Positions 47,367-55,846 are shown, counted from the first letter of the stretch. The stretch: 64,000 bases of DNA from an uncultured Kiritimatiellota bacterium (GCA_944391055.1 CALXSF010000002.1:1-64000), one strand, 5' to 3'. The notes: generated by a model from the sequence alone, not told the origin. Numbers and translations are program-made.

Positions 47367-48484
47367 GCCGCTGGCACAATCCCGTCCGCGTCGTCCAAGG
47401 CCCCGGCGCGCTGGAGGCCCTCCCGGCGCTGGCGGAGGAGGCGTTGGCCGGCGGCGGGCGCGCGCTGCTGGTGGCGTGGGGCGAGGCGCCCTTGGCCGAG
47501 CCGGCCTTCGCGGCGCTCCGCGAACGGCTGGGCGGGCGGCTGGAGACGACGGTCTTCCCGCACTCCAACCCCACGCTGGCGCAGCTCTTCGAGGCGCACG
47601 CCGCCACGCGCGGCAAGGATTTCCGGCTGGTCGTCGCCGTGGGCGGCGGCAGCACGCTCGACGTCGGCAAGTGCCTGGCCCGCCTGATGGGCGAGACGGT
47701 CGCCGACGTCGACGCCCTCCGCGCCCGTGTCGCCGGGAAGGCGTGGGGCGCGTGCGCCTGCCGTTGGATCGGCGTGCCCACCACCGCCGGCACCGGCAGC
47801 GAGGTGACGTGCTGGGCCACGGTCTGGGATCCGGAGCGCGAGGCCAAGCTGTCGCTCGATACGCCGACCAACTACGCCTTCGCGGCGGTGGCCGACCCGG
47901 CGCTGACGCGCTCGATGCCCGTCGGGCTGGCCGTCTCCTCCGCGCTGGACGCGGTGGCGCACGCCACGGAAAGCCACTGGGCGCGCGCCACGAACGCCGT
48001 CTCCCGCGCGTTGGCCGTGGCGGCCATCCGCACCGTGATGACGCACATCGACGGGCTGTTCGCGGGGGACGAGGCCGCCCGCGCGGCGATGACCGAGGGC
48101 GCGACGTTGGCGGGGTTGGCCTTCAGCGGCACGCACACCACCGCCTGCCACTCCCTCTCCTATCCGCTCACCCTGCGCTACGGCATCCCGCACGGCGTGG
48201 CCGTGGCCCTGCTGCTGGCGCCCGTGATGCGGCTGAACGCCTCGGTCTGCGACGTGGCGCCCCTGCTGGGGGCCTTCGGCGCCGAGGGGCCCGAGGCCGT
48301 GGCCGCGCGCGTCCGGGGGCTGCTGCTCCGCGCGGGGCTCCGCGCCGACCTGCGGGGCTGGGGCGCCCGGGCCGAGGATCTGCCGGGGTTGGCCGCCCAC
48401 GGCTTCACCAAGGGCCGCGCCGACAACAACCCCGTGCCGTTGGACGCGCCGACGGCCCAAGCCCTGCTCGCCGAAATCCTCTGA
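47363..48484 (+). CDS. Iron-containing alcohol dehydrogenase of the phosphonate operon
   Basis: 373-residue group III alcohol dehydrogenase. NAD(P) site AVGGGSTLDVGK, then PTTAGTGSEVT, metal residues expected at SALDAVAHATE and at HTTACHSLSYPLTLRYGIPHG. It overlaps phnX by 4 bases and precedes phnD. Related enzymes reduce phosphonoacetaldehyde to 2-hydroxyethylphosphonate or act in reverse. In this uptake operon the reverse, oxidation of hydroxyethylphosphonate to the PhnX substrate, is the most economical guess. Confidence 0.85.
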   Translation: MSRWHNPVRVVQGPGALEALPALAEEALAGGGRALLVAWGEAPLAEPAFAALRERLGGRLETTVFPHSNPTLAQLFEAHAATRGKDFRLVVAVGGGSTLDVGKCLARLMGETVADVDALRARVAGKAWGACACRWIGVPTTAGTGSEVTCWATVWDPEREAKLSLDTPTNYAFAAVADPALTRSMPVGLAVSSALDAVAHATESHWARATNAVSRALAVAAIRTVMTHIDGLFAGDEAARAAMTEGATLAGLAFSGTHTTACHSLSYPLTLRYGIPHGVAVALLLAPVMRLNASVCDVAPLLGAFGAEGPEAVAARVRGLLLRAGLRADLRGWGARAEDLPGLAAHGFTKGRADNNPVPLDAPTAQALLAEIL

Positions 48485-48494
48485 GGTGCCCGCC

Positions 48495-49379
48495 ATGAAA
48501 CGTTTCGCCTGCGCCGCCCTTCTCGCCGCCCTTCTCTGCGGCTGCGAGGAGGCGCCCGACAACACCTTCACCATCGCCTACGCGCCCAACGAATCCACCG
48601 AGCAGAGCGTCGACGCCCGCAACGGGCTGGCCGCCGCCCTCGGCAAGGCCTTGGGCAAGGAGGTGCGCGAGATCCACGCCAGCGACTACACCGCCATCAT
48701 CGAGGCCCTCCGCACCGGCCAGGCCGACATGGCCTACATCGGCTCCCTGGCCGTGGGCATGGCGATGAAGCGCGCCAAGGCCGTCCCCATCGTCATGAAG
48801 GCGCCGGGGGGCGACAAGGCCAAGGCCGTCTACCGCTCCGTCATCGTCGCCCGCGCCGACAACAAGGCCATCGCCTCCATCCGCGACCTCAAGGGCCGCA
48901 CGATGGCCTTCGTGGACCCGGACTCCACCTCGGGCAACCTCATCCCGACGGCCGACCTCATCGCGGCCTTCCCCGGGGAGAAGCTCAATTCGGACCTGCT
49001 CCACGCCAACGGCCGCTTCTTCGAGGCCGTCAGCTACTCCGGCAAGCACCAGGCCGGCCTCCAGGCCGTGCTCAAGGGCGACATCGACGCGGCGCCGTGC
49101 TCCGACAACATCCTCGCCTTCGAGGTCTCGCGCGGAGCCGTGCCCGAGGGCGCGCTCAAGGTCATCCACACCTCCGCGCCCATCCCGGCCGAGGGCTTCG
49201 TGGTGGCCCGCTCCGTCCCGCCCGCCTTGCGCGAGCGCATCCGCGATTTCCTGGTGGCCTACGACGACGAGGCCTACTTCGCCCAGCTCCTCAAAGTGCC
49301 CGGCGCGCGCTTCGTCCCCTGCGACGAGGCCGACTACCAGCCGATCCTCGACCTTTACCTTCACCTCAACGGGGAGTGA
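48495..49379 (+). CDS. phnD: Phosphonate ABC transporter substrate-binding lipoprotein
   Basis: 294 residues with signal peptide and lipobox LLCGC. The body is a type II periplasmic-binding fold with IAYAPNESTEQ, GQADMAYIGSLA and VDPDSTSGNLIP, as in PhnD/PtxB. It binds the imported phosphonate and delivers it to PhnC-PhnE. It follows the alcohol dehydrogenase by 10 bases. Confidence 0.93.
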   Translation: MKRFACAALLAALLCGCEEAPDNTFTIAYAPNESTEQSVDARNGLAAALGKALGKEVREIHASDYTAIIEALRTGQADMAYIGSLAVGMAMKRAKAVPIVMKAPGGDKAKAVYRSVIVARADNKAIASIRDLKGRTMAFVDPDSTSGNLIPTADLIAAFPGEKLNSDLLHANGRFFEAVSYSGKHQAGLQAVLKGDIDAAPCSDNILAFEVSRGAVPEGALKVIHTSAPIPAEGFVVARSVPPALRERIRDFLVAYDDEAYFAQLLKVPGARFVPCDEADYQPILDLYLHLNGE

Positions 49380-49382
49380 GCC

Positions 49383-50171
49383 ATGCAGCCCATCCTGAGT
49401 TTCCGGAACGTCTCCAAGCGTTACGCCAACGGCGCCCACGCCCTCGAGGACATCACCCTCGACATCCGCCCCGGCGAGTTCGTCTCCGTCATCGGCCCCT
49501 CCGGCTCCGGCAAGTCCACCCTCCTGCGGCTTGTCAACCGCCTCATCCCCGCCACCTCCGGCCACGTCATCCTCGACGGGCGGGACATGGCGCGCCTGCG
49601 CGGCGCCGACCTCCGCGCCCAGCGCCGCAAGGTGGGCATGGTCTTCCAGAACTACAACCTCGTCCACCGCCTCTCCGTCTTCCAGAACGCCCTCCATGGC
49701 CGCCTGGGCCACCTGGGCGGCCTCCGCGGCCTCCTGGGCCTCTACGCCGAGGCCGACAAGCGCCGCGCCTTCGACCTGCTCGTCTCCCTCGGCCTCGGCG
49801 CCTTCTGCTACGCCCGCGCCGGCGAGCTCAGCGGCGGCCAGAAGCAGCGCGTCGGCATCGCCCGCGCCATCATGCAGGATCCCAAGATCCTCCTCTGCGA
49901 CGAGCCCATCGCCTCGCTCGACCCCGCCTCCGCCAAGACCATCATGGAGACGCTCCGCGACGAGACGCGCCGCCGCAACCTCGCCTGCGTCGTCAACCTC
50001 CACCAGCTCGACGTCGCCCGCGCCTACTCCACCCGCATCGTCGGCCTGCGTCAGGGCCGCCTCGTCTTCGACGGCGCCCCCGACGCGCTCGACGCCGCCG
50101 CCCTGGCCCGCATCTACGGCCCCGGGCACGTCCCCGCCGCGGCGCCCGAGGAGGCTGCCCATGCCTCCTGA
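49383..50171 (+). CDS. phnC: Phosphonate ABC transporter ATPase
   Basis: 262 residues with Walker A GPSGSGKST, VGMVFQNYNLV, signature LSGGQKQRVGIARA, Walker B ILLCDEPIASLD and the H-loop NLHQLDVA. The PhnC type is set by flanking phnD and two permeases. It starts 3 bases after phnD and its end overlaps the first permease by 11 bases. Confidence 0.94.
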   Translation: MQPILSFRNVSKRYANGAHALEDITLDIRPGEFVSVIGPSGSGKSTLLRLVNRLIPATSGHVILDGRDMARLRGADLRAQRRKVGMVFQNYNLVHRLSVFQNALHGRLGHLGGLRGLLGLYAEADKRRAFDLLVSLGLGAFCYARAGELSGGQKQRVGIARAIMQDPKILLCDEPIASLDPASAKTIMETLRDETRRRNLACVVNLHQLDVARAYSTRIVGLRQGRLVFDGAPDALDAAALARIYGPGHVPAAAPEEAAHAS

Positions 50172-50970
50172 CAGGGCGCTCCCGGAGGCCGTCCGGGCCG
50201 AGCGCCGCGCCTACGCCCTCTTCTTCGGCGCGCTCCTGCTCGTCGTGGCGCTCTGCACGTGGGGGGTCGCCTTCAACCCCTTTGAGCTCTTCGGCAAGGG
50301 CGACGCCTTTTGGACGTTCCTCTCGGAGGACTTTTGGCCGCCGCGCATCCCCCAGCGCGAGGGCCGGCTCGAGGCGATCCTCGCGGGCATCGGCGTCACC
50401 TTCGCGATGGCCGTGGCCTCGGCCACCGTGGCGGCGGTGCTGGCCTTCCTCGTGGCGCTCTTCGCCAGCGAGCGCGTCTCGCCCTTCCCGCGGTTGGCTC
50501 CGCTGGTGCGCGGGGCGGCGACCTTCGTGCGCAACATCCCCGCGCTGGTCTGGGCCTTCATCCTCTTCTCCTCGCTGGGCATCGGCACGGGGGTCGGCTT
50601 TGTGGCGCTCACGCTCTCCAGCTTGGCCTTCTTGGTGCGCGCCTTCGCCGAGACGATGGAGGATCTCTCGCAGGACGGCCTGGAAAGCCTGCTCGCCATC
50701 GGCGCCACCTTCCCGCAGCGCGTGGCCCACGGCATCCTACCCTCCTGCCTGGGCGGCTTCGTCTCGTGGTATCTCTACAGCCTCGAGGTGAACATCCGCG
50801 CCTCGGCGGTCGTCGGCATGGTCGGCGGCGGCGGCATCGGCCTGGTGCTCTTCTCCTACATCAAGGCCTTCAACTACCACGTCGCCTTCTTCATCATCCT
50901 TCTCATCGCCGCCCTCGTCATCGCCGTGGATTGGATGACCGGCCGCCTGCGCAAGGAGCTTGCCCTATGA
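50161..50970 (+). CDS. phnE: Phosphonate ABC transporter permease 1
   Basis: 269 residues with about six membrane helices. The permease-ATPase coupling (EAA) loop shows as ETMEDLSQDGLESLLAIG. GAGGAGG precedes the ATG. One of two PhnE paralogues that probably form a heterodimer. Confidence 0.92.
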   Translation: MPPDRALPEAVRAERRAYALFFGALLLVVALCTWGVAFNPFELFGKGDAFWTFLSEDFWPPRIPQREGRLEAILAGIGVTFAMAVASATVAAVLAFLVALFASERVSPFPRLAPLVRGAATFVRNIPALVWAFILFSSLGIGTGVGFVALTLSSLAFLVRAFAETMEDLSQDGLESLLAIGATFPQRVAHGILPSCLGGFVSWYLYSLEVNIRASAVVGMVGGGGIGLVLFSYIKAFNYHVAFFIILLIAALVIAVDWMTGRLRKELAL

Positions 50971-51785
50971 CGTCCGCCGCCCCCGCGCCCCGGATCGACC
51001 GCTTCGGCCGCATCCGCGTCGCCCCCGAGCGCCGCAACCGCGCCGTGCCCGTCTTCCTCGTCTGCGCCGCGCTCGCCGCCGTCGCCAGCCTTGTCTATCT
51101 CGACCTGCCGTGGGCCAAGCTCGCCTCGCGCGCGCCCGACCTGGGGGACGTTTTCTGGAAGCTGGGCCACCTCGATTTCGCGCGCTGGGAGCTCATCCTC
51201 TCCGCCACCCGCGAGACCGTCTGCGTCGCCGTCCTCTCCACCTTCTATGGGATGCTCCTGGGCCTCTTTTTCGGGATGCTCGCGGCCGAGAACGTGCTGC
51301 GCGTCCCCTTCCTCGCCCCCATCGTCAAGGCGTGCTTCACCTTCCTGCGCGCCGTCCCCACCCCCGTCTGGGTGCTGCTGATGATGGTCTGCGTGGGCAT
51401 GGGCCCGGCGGCCGGCATCGCGGGGCTCTGCGTCCACACCACCGCCTTCTTCACCCGCGCCTTCGCACAGAGCTTCGAGGACATCCCCGGCGAGACGCTC
51501 GAGGCACTCGAGGCCACCGGCGTCGGCCGCGTCGGCGTCTTCCTCAACGCCGTCCTGCCCTCCGCCCTCGCCCGCGTCGTCGCCTGGGTGGGCATGCGCC
51601 TGGAGATCAACGTGGCCGAATGCGCCATCCTCGGCATGGTCGGCGCCGGCGGCGTGGGCTTCGTCATCGCCAACGGCATCCAGAACTACGAATACGGCAC
51701 CGCCGGCGTCGCCATCCTCCTCGTCTTCGCCTTGGCCTACGCCACCGAGCGCCTCTTTGTCTGCCTCAAGCGCCGCCTCCGCTGA
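50967..51785 (+). CDS. phnE: Phosphonate ABC transporter permease 2
   Basis: 272 residues, with the same helix plan and coupling loop QSFEDIPGETLEALEATG. The N-terminal 30 residues are basic and cytoplasmic. The ATG overlaps the stop of permease 1. Last gene of the operon; ybeY follows with its own promoter. Confidence 0.92.
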   Translation: MTSAAPAPRIDRFGRIRVAPERRNRAVPVFLVCAALAAVASLVYLDLPWAKLASRAPDLGDVFWKLGHLDFARWELILSATRETVCVAVLSTFYGMLLGLFFGMLAAENVLRVPFLAPIVKACFTFLRAVPTPVWVLLMMVCVGMGPAAGIAGLCVHTTAFFTRAFAQSFEDIPGETLEALEATGVGRVGVFLNAVLPSALARVVAWVGMRLEINVAECAILGMVGAGGVGFVIANGIQNYEYGTAGVAILLVFALAYATERLFVCLKRRLR

Positions 51786-51809
51786 CCCTCCCCCCGCCCC
51801 CCCCTGTGC

Positions 51810-51815
51810 TATAAT
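51810..51815 (+). promoter_or_regulatory. Extended -10 promoter of ybeY
   Basis: TGTGCTATAAT, then six bases, then ATG 51822. Predicted leaderless. Confidence 0.65.
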
Positions 51816-51821
51816 GGCGGC

Positions 51822-52301
51822 ATGGAAAGCAACACCGTCGTGACGCTCCGCGCCGCGGGCGTCGCCCTCCCCCCCGGCTGGGGCGCGGCGCGCCTCGCCC
51901 GCGCCGCCGAGATTTGCGTGGCCCACGCCCAACGCTTCGCCCGCCCCGCCGACCCTTGGCGCGAGGTGGCCATCCACCTGCAGGGCGATGCCGCCAACCG
52001 CGCCGCCAACCGCCGCATCCTCGGCCACGATTATCCCACCGACGTCATCACCCAGGCCTACGCCCCCTTCCCCTTCGAGCCCCCCGGCCTCACCGGCGAG
52101 CTCTTCGTGAACGTCGACCAGGCCCGCCGCGCCGCCGAGGCCCTCGGCCGCCTCGCCTGGCACGAGGAGCTCCTCCTCTACGTCGCCCACGGCTGCGACC
52201 ACCTCGCCGGCGCGGACGACGCCACCCCCGCCGAGCGCCGCCTCATGCGCCGCCGCGACCTCCGCTGGATGCGCGCCGCCCTCGCCGCCGCCCCCCGCTG
52301 A
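51822..52301 (+). CDS. ybeY: YbeY-like endoribonuclease
   Basis: 159 residues. YbeY is a metal-dependent RNase for 16S rRNA maturation and ribosome quality control. The metal motif is HGCDHLAGADD: the first two His ligands are kept, while the third His of the usual HGxxHLxGYDH is Asp. The DYPTDVITQAY block matches the family strand. The missing ligand may change metal binding. Transcribed alone, from its own promoter, between the phosphonate operon and a small RNA. Confidence 0.8.
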   Translation: MESNTVVTLRAAGVALPPGWGAARLARAAEICVAHAQRFARPADPWREVAIHLQGDAANRAANRRILGHDYPTDVITQAYAPFPFEPPGLTGELFVNVDQARRAAEALGRLAWHEELLLYVAHGCDHLAGADDATPAERRLMRRRDLRWMRAALAAAPR

Positions 52302-52308
52302 AACTTTT

Positions 52309-52339
52309 TTGTCACCTCGCCCCCGCCGCCGCGTATAAC
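52309..52339 (+). promoter_or_regulatory. Candidate promoter of the small RNA
   Basis: TTGTCA, 19-base spacer, TATAAC. The spacer is long but within range. Start site predicted near 52346. Confidence 0.45.
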
Positions 52340-52345
52340 CCCATA

Positions 52346-52488
52346 AAAACACCTTCTCGTCCCCTCGGGACGGATGAGGCGGCGTCGCGGACACACCGCG
52401 CAACGGCGCCGACGGCGCCGCGGAAGCGGGCCTCGGCGACCGAGGGTTGCGCAGGGACGCCGACCAACCCCGTCCCGAGGGGCTTTTT
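52346..52488 (+). ncRNA. Candidate structured small RNA with its own terminator
   Basis: A gap without a gene folds into an ordered structure. The closing helix is CCCCTCGGGACGG (52361-52373) with CCGTCCCGAGGGG (52470-52482), 13 bp and perfect, followed by CTTTTT. Inside come GGCGTC (52381-52386) with GACGCC (52456-52461), and GCGCAAC (52398-52404) with GTTGCGC (52446-52452). The junction holds three hairpins: GGCGCC-GAC-GGCGCC (52405-52419), CCGC-GGAA-GCGG (52418-52429, sharing two bases with the first) and CCTCGG-CGA-CCGAGG (52431-52445). Promoter and T-tract both point to the plus strand. It does not contain SRP, RNase P or tmRNA core motifs. A long closing rod with internal loops recalls 6S RNA, but identity is unknown. 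Confidence 0.65.
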
Positions 52489-52491
52489 GCC

Positions 52492-53202
52492 TCAGCGCCC
52501 CCGCGCGAACCAGTCGGCCAGATCCTCGAGCGCCCGGGCGCGGAAAGGCGCGCCCTCGGGCCGGGAAAGGAAGATGTGCCGGGCGCCGGGGTAGACGCGC
52601 TGCTCGGCGCCGAACCGGCGGGCCAGCTCGGCCTGCTGGTCGGCCAGGATGTCCTCCTGCGCGGTGAGCAGGAGGGTGGGGGGCAGACGGTCGAGCTGGA
52701 AGAGGGGCGACGCCGCCAGGCGCGTCTCTGCGTCGGGGCAATAACGATCCAGAAACCAATCCATCAGCCTTGGCGAGAGCGGCCAATCCCGTTGCCAGGC
52801 GCGCCACGAGCCGGCGTCGCGGGTCGGCAGGAGCGTCGTCACCGCGTAGACGAAGGCCGCGCGCGCGGGCAGCGGCGCGGCGGGGAGGGCGCAGAGCGCC
52901 AGATGCGCGCCGGCGGAGTCGCCCCCAAGGAAACAGGGCCCCTCGGCCTCGAGGCTGGCCCGCCGCCAAAAATCGGCGCACCAGCCGTTGGGCGCGGGGT
53001 AGGGGTCGGTGGGGTAATCGGGGAGGAGGACGCGCAGCCCGGTGGCGGCGGCGAGGTCGCGCCCCCACGCCAAGGCGTCCTCGCCGAGCGCGATGGCCCA
53101 GCCGCCGCCGTGGAACCACGCCAGCGTGCCGACGGGCGCGGGCGGCTCGAAGGCGACCACGCGGCGCCCTTGGAAACGGCACTGGCTTTGGGAAACGTTC
53201 AT
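52492..53202 (-). CDS. Alpha/beta hydrolase (HSL-family esterase-like)
   Basis: 236 residues. HSL-type oxyanion motif FHGGGW near residue 30, nucleophile in GGDSAGAHLALC, Asp expected in TAQEDILADQ and His in GARHIF. Likely a carboxylesterase or acetyl esterase; substrate not known. Its -10 box overlaps the stop codon of the methyltransferase gene upstream, and the leader is six bases, so it may be leaderless. Confidence 0.88.
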   Translation of the reverse strand: MNVSQSQCRFQGRRVVAFEPPAPVGTLAWFHGGGWAIALGEDALAWGRDLAAATGLRVLLPDYPTDPYPAPNGWCADFWRRASLEAEGPCFLGGDSAGAHLALCALPAAPLPARAAFVYAVTTLLPTRDAGSWRAWQRDWPLSPRLMDWFLDRYCPDAETRLAASPLFQLDRLPPTLLLTAQEDILADQQAELARRFGAEQRVYPGARHIFLSRPEGAPFRARALEDLADWFARGR

Positions 53203-53208
53203 GCCCCT

Positions 53209-53214
53209 AGTCTA
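53209..53214 (-). promoter_or_regulatory. -10 promoter of the hydrolase, overlapping the rlmD stop
   Basis: Minus strand TAGACT, whose first three bases are the TAG stop of the preceding gene. Six bases separate it from the ATG at 53202. Confidence 0.45.
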
Positions 53215-54351
53215 ACACACCCCGGCCCGGGAGATGAGCGCGAGCGTCTCGAAGTGCGGGGTGCGGGGGAAGAAGTCGAAGAGGCGGAGGGAGCGGACGG
53301 CGTAGGCGGGGGCGAGGGCGGCGAGGTCGCGGGCGAGGGTGTCGGGGGCGCAGGAGACGTAGACCAGGCGCGGGGGGCCGTCGCGGAGGAGGCGGGCGCG
53401 GACGGTCTCGGAAAGGCCGGCGCGGGGCGGGTCGACGACCCAAAGGTCGGCGGGCGGGAGCGCCTCGGGGAGCGCCTCGGCCGGGGCGCACCGATAGTCG
53501 GCGCGCAGGCCGAGGGCCCGTGCGTTGCGCGTGGCCGAGCGCACGGCGGAGGGCGTCGTCTCCAGGCCGAGGATGCGCGTGGCGCCGGCCTGGGCGGCGA
53601 CAAAGCCGAAGAGCCCGCAACCGCAATAGAGGTCAAAGACGGTTCGGGCGCCTTGGGCGGCCTCGCGGAAGTCGGCGAGGAGCAGTTCGGCGCAAGGCAG
53701 GTTGACCTGGAAGAAGGCGTCCGCCGCGACGGTGAGCGACAGGCCGGCGAGGGTCTCCGTGAGCAGGCCCGGCGGCGGGGCGCCGAGGCCGAGGCGCACG
53801 CCGTCGCGCGCCGTGTGCCGGAGGACGACGCGGGCCCCGGGCCGAAGCCGCCGCAGGGCGGGGTCGCGCCGGAGCGCGGCGAGCGCCTCGTTGATGGCGG
53901 GGTGGGAGAGGGGGCAATGCGGGGTGTCGAGGATGGTGCGGTTGTCCTCGCCGACGTACCCAAGCGCGCGGCCATCCCAATGAAGCGTGAGTTTGTTGCG
54001 GTAGTGGTCGCGTAGCGGCGACGGGACGGGGTCGCGCAGCGGCGGGTCGGCGAGGCGGCCGATCCGCGCGAGGAGGGCGCGCAGCTGGCGCTGCTTGAGC
54101 GCCACCTCGGCCTCATAGCGCAGCGCGGCGTAGGCCATGCCCGGGACGACGGCGGTCTCGGGGGCGATGCGGTCGGGCGAGGGCTCCAGGACGCGCGTCA
54201 GGCGGGCGCGCGCGAAGCGTTTGCGGCGGCTGACGCATTCGGCCTCGACGACCTCGCCCACGAAGGCGCCGGGCACGAAGACGACGCCGCACGCCGGGTC
54301 GCGCGCGACGCCGTCCCCGCCGTAGGCCACGTCCTCGATGGCCAGGCGCAT
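53212..54351 (-). CDS. TrmA/RlmD-family uracil-C5 methyltransferase
   Basis: 379-residue SAM-dependent RNA methyltransferase. An N-terminal TRAM domain (about 1-55) is followed by the catalytic domain with FFQVN, SAM motif VFDLYCGCGLFGF, VVDPPRAGLS and the active Cys in LVYVSCAPDTLARD. It methylates a uracil in 23S rRNA or tRNA. No iron-sulfur Cys cluster (as in RlmD/RumA) is visible in the N-terminal half, so RlmCD or TrmA-like are alternatives. It ends at TAG, the only TAG terminator I found, and its ATG overlaps the dipeptidase stop. Confidence 0.85.
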   Translation of the reverse strand: MRLAIEDVAYGGDGVARDPACGVVFVPGAFVGEVVEAECVSRRKRFARARLTRVLEPSPDRIAPETAVVPGMAYAALRYEAEVALKQRQLRALLARIGRLADPPLRDPVPSPLRDHYRNKLTLHWDGRALGYVGEDNRTILDTPHCPLSHPAINEALAALRRDPALRRLRPGARVVLRHTARDGVRLGLGAPPPGLLTETLAGLSLTVAADAFFQVNLPCAELLLADFREAAQGARTVFDLYCGCGLFGFVAAQAGATRILGLETTPSAVRSATRNARALGLRADYRCAPAEALPEALPPADLWVVDPPRAGLSETVRARLLRDGPPRLVYVSCAPDTLARDLAALAPAYAVRSLRLFDFFPRTPHFETLALISRAGVC

Positions 54352-55721
54352 CAGGCGAGGGCCGGGAAGATGAGGGCGCCCCACCGCAGGGCGTCGCGGA
54401 ACTGGGCGATGGAGAAGGATTCGTTGGGGCAGTGGATGCGATCCTCCTGCATCCCGAAGCCGACGAGCAGGGGCGCGGCGCCGGTGATGTCGCGCAGCTT
54501 GGCGACGATGGGGATGGAGGCGCCCTCCCACACGAACGCCGCGCCGCGCGGGTCGATCTGCCGCAGCACGTCCTGCGCGATGCGCGTGACGGGGGCGTCG
54601 ACGGGCAGGCGGAACCCCGGCTCGTTGCCGGTGACCTCGGTGAGGGCGAGCGTGAGGCCGCGCGGGCAATGGCGCTCTAGGTGCGCGCGCAGGCATTTCC
54701 AGACGTGCGCGGGGGCTTGGCCGGGGACGAGGCGGCAGGAGAGCTTGGCGAAGGCGTGGGTGGGGATGACGGTCTTGGAGCCGGGGCCGCCGTAGCCGCC
54801 GTGGATGCCGTTGACCTCCACCGTCGGCCGGAAGGCGTTGCGCACGATGGCCGGCACGCCGCGCTCGCCGCCCACGGGCAGGACGCCGATCTCGGCGAGG
54901 TAGGCGTTCTCGTCGAACCCGCGCTCGGTGGCCAGGGCGAACTCCGTCTCGGAGGGGTCGACGATCCCGTCGCAGAAGCCCTCGACGGCGATGGAGCCGT
55001 CGGGGTTGTGGAGCGAGGCGACAAGCTCGGCGATGCCCTGCGCGGGGTTGGGCGCCAACCCGCCGTGCTGGCCGGAGTGCAGGTCGTATTTCGGCCCCGA
55101 GAGGGTGGCCGTGAAGTGGATGACGCCGCGCAGCCCGGCGACGATCGCCGGGCGCCCCGAGGCGTCCTTGCCCGTGTCCGCCACGAGCAGGACGTCGGCG
55201 GCCAGGCGTTTGCGCAGGTCGTGCGCCAGCTCGGCGAGCACCCCGCTGCCGCTCTCCTCCTGCCCCTCCAGCACCAGCCGGATGGCGGGGAGGCGCTCGC
55301 CGCGCGCGATGGCCGCGCGAAGCCCCTGAAGCAGGGCGAACCATTGCCCCTTGTCGTCCTGCGCGCCGCGGGCATAAACGCGGCCGCCGCGCTCGGTGGG
55401 CTCGAAGGGCGGCGTCTCCCACTGCTCGATGGGGTCGACGGGCTGGACGTCGTAGTGGCCGTAGACCAGCACCGTGTGGGCGGCCCCCTCGGCGGGACGC
55501 TCGGCCACGACCAGCGGCGGCTTGGCGGGGTCGCCCGAGACGACCTCGGCCTCGAAGCCCAGCCCCTCCAGAAACGCGCGGATCCACCCGGCGCACGCTT
55601 GGCAATCGCCCAGCCGCCCGGGGTCCGCCCCGACGGAGGGGAAGCGGAGAAGCGCGAAGTAGTCGTCCAGGATGGGGCGGCGGTTGGCCTCGAACCAGGC
55701 GTCGATGGTGGCAATGTCCAT
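54351..55721 (-). CDS. M20 family metallodipeptidase (CNDP-like)
   Basis: 456 residues. Zinc-binding His-x-Asp in VYGHYDVQPVDP, Asp in GAQDDKGQW, catalytic Glu pair in LEGQEESGSGVL, and the lid domain with KYDLHSGQHGG. C-terminal metal His expected in EDRIHCPNE. It cleaves dipeptides or short peptides in the cytoplasm. The start is set at 55721 by GGAAAGGA upstream. First gene of a run with the RNA methyltransferase. Confidence 0.92.
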   Translation of the reverse strand: MDIATIDAWFEANRRPILDDYFALLRFPSVGADPGRLGDCQACAGWIRAFLEGLGFEAEVVSGDPAKPPLVVAERPAEGAAHTVLVYGHYDVQPVDPIEQWETPPFEPTERGGRVYARGAQDDKGQWFALLQGLRAAIARGERLPAIRLVLEGQEESGSGVLAELAHDLRKRLAADVLLVADTGKDASGRPAIVAGLRGVIHFTATLSGPKYDLHSGQHGGLAPNPAQGIAELVASLHNPDGSIAVEGFCDGIVDPSETEFALATERGFDENAYLAEIGVLPVGGERGVPAIVRNAFRPTVEVNGIHGGYGGPGSKTVIPTHAFAKLSCRLVPGQAPAHVWKCLRAHLERHCPRGLTLALTEVTGNEPGFRLPVDAPVTRIAQDVLRQIDPRGAAFVWEGASIPIVAKLRDITGAAPLLVGFGMQEDRIHCPNESFSIAQFRDALRWGALIFPALA

Positions 55722-55742
55722 GAGTGCGTTCCTTTCCACCTT

Positions 55743-55748
55743 ATTATA
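55743..55748 (-). promoter_or_regulatory. Extended -10 promoter of the dipeptidase
   Basis: Minus strand CTGTGCTATAAT, 21 bases before the ATG at 55721. Divergent from the alaS promoter. Confidence 0.6.
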
Positions 55749-55799
55749 GCACAGCGATCGGCGGCGGGCGGGGATGTCGTCGTCAGGGCGCGGATGTGC

Positions 55800-55805
55800 T
55801 ATACT
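55800..55805 (+). promoter_or_regulatory. Extended -10 promoter of alaS
   Basis: ATGTGCTATACT, with a leader of about 35 bases holding AAGGAG. Confidence 0.6.
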
Positions 55806-55846
55806 ACCGCGCGTTTTTCCGCTTTCAGAGAAGGAGTGTTCGACCA

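Noticed and set aside
52346..52488. Signal recognition particle RNA, RNase P RNA or tmRNA at this small RNA locus
   Set aside because: The conserved SRP loop (GGAAGGA-AGCA), the RNase P core and a tRNA-like end with a tag reading frame are all absent.
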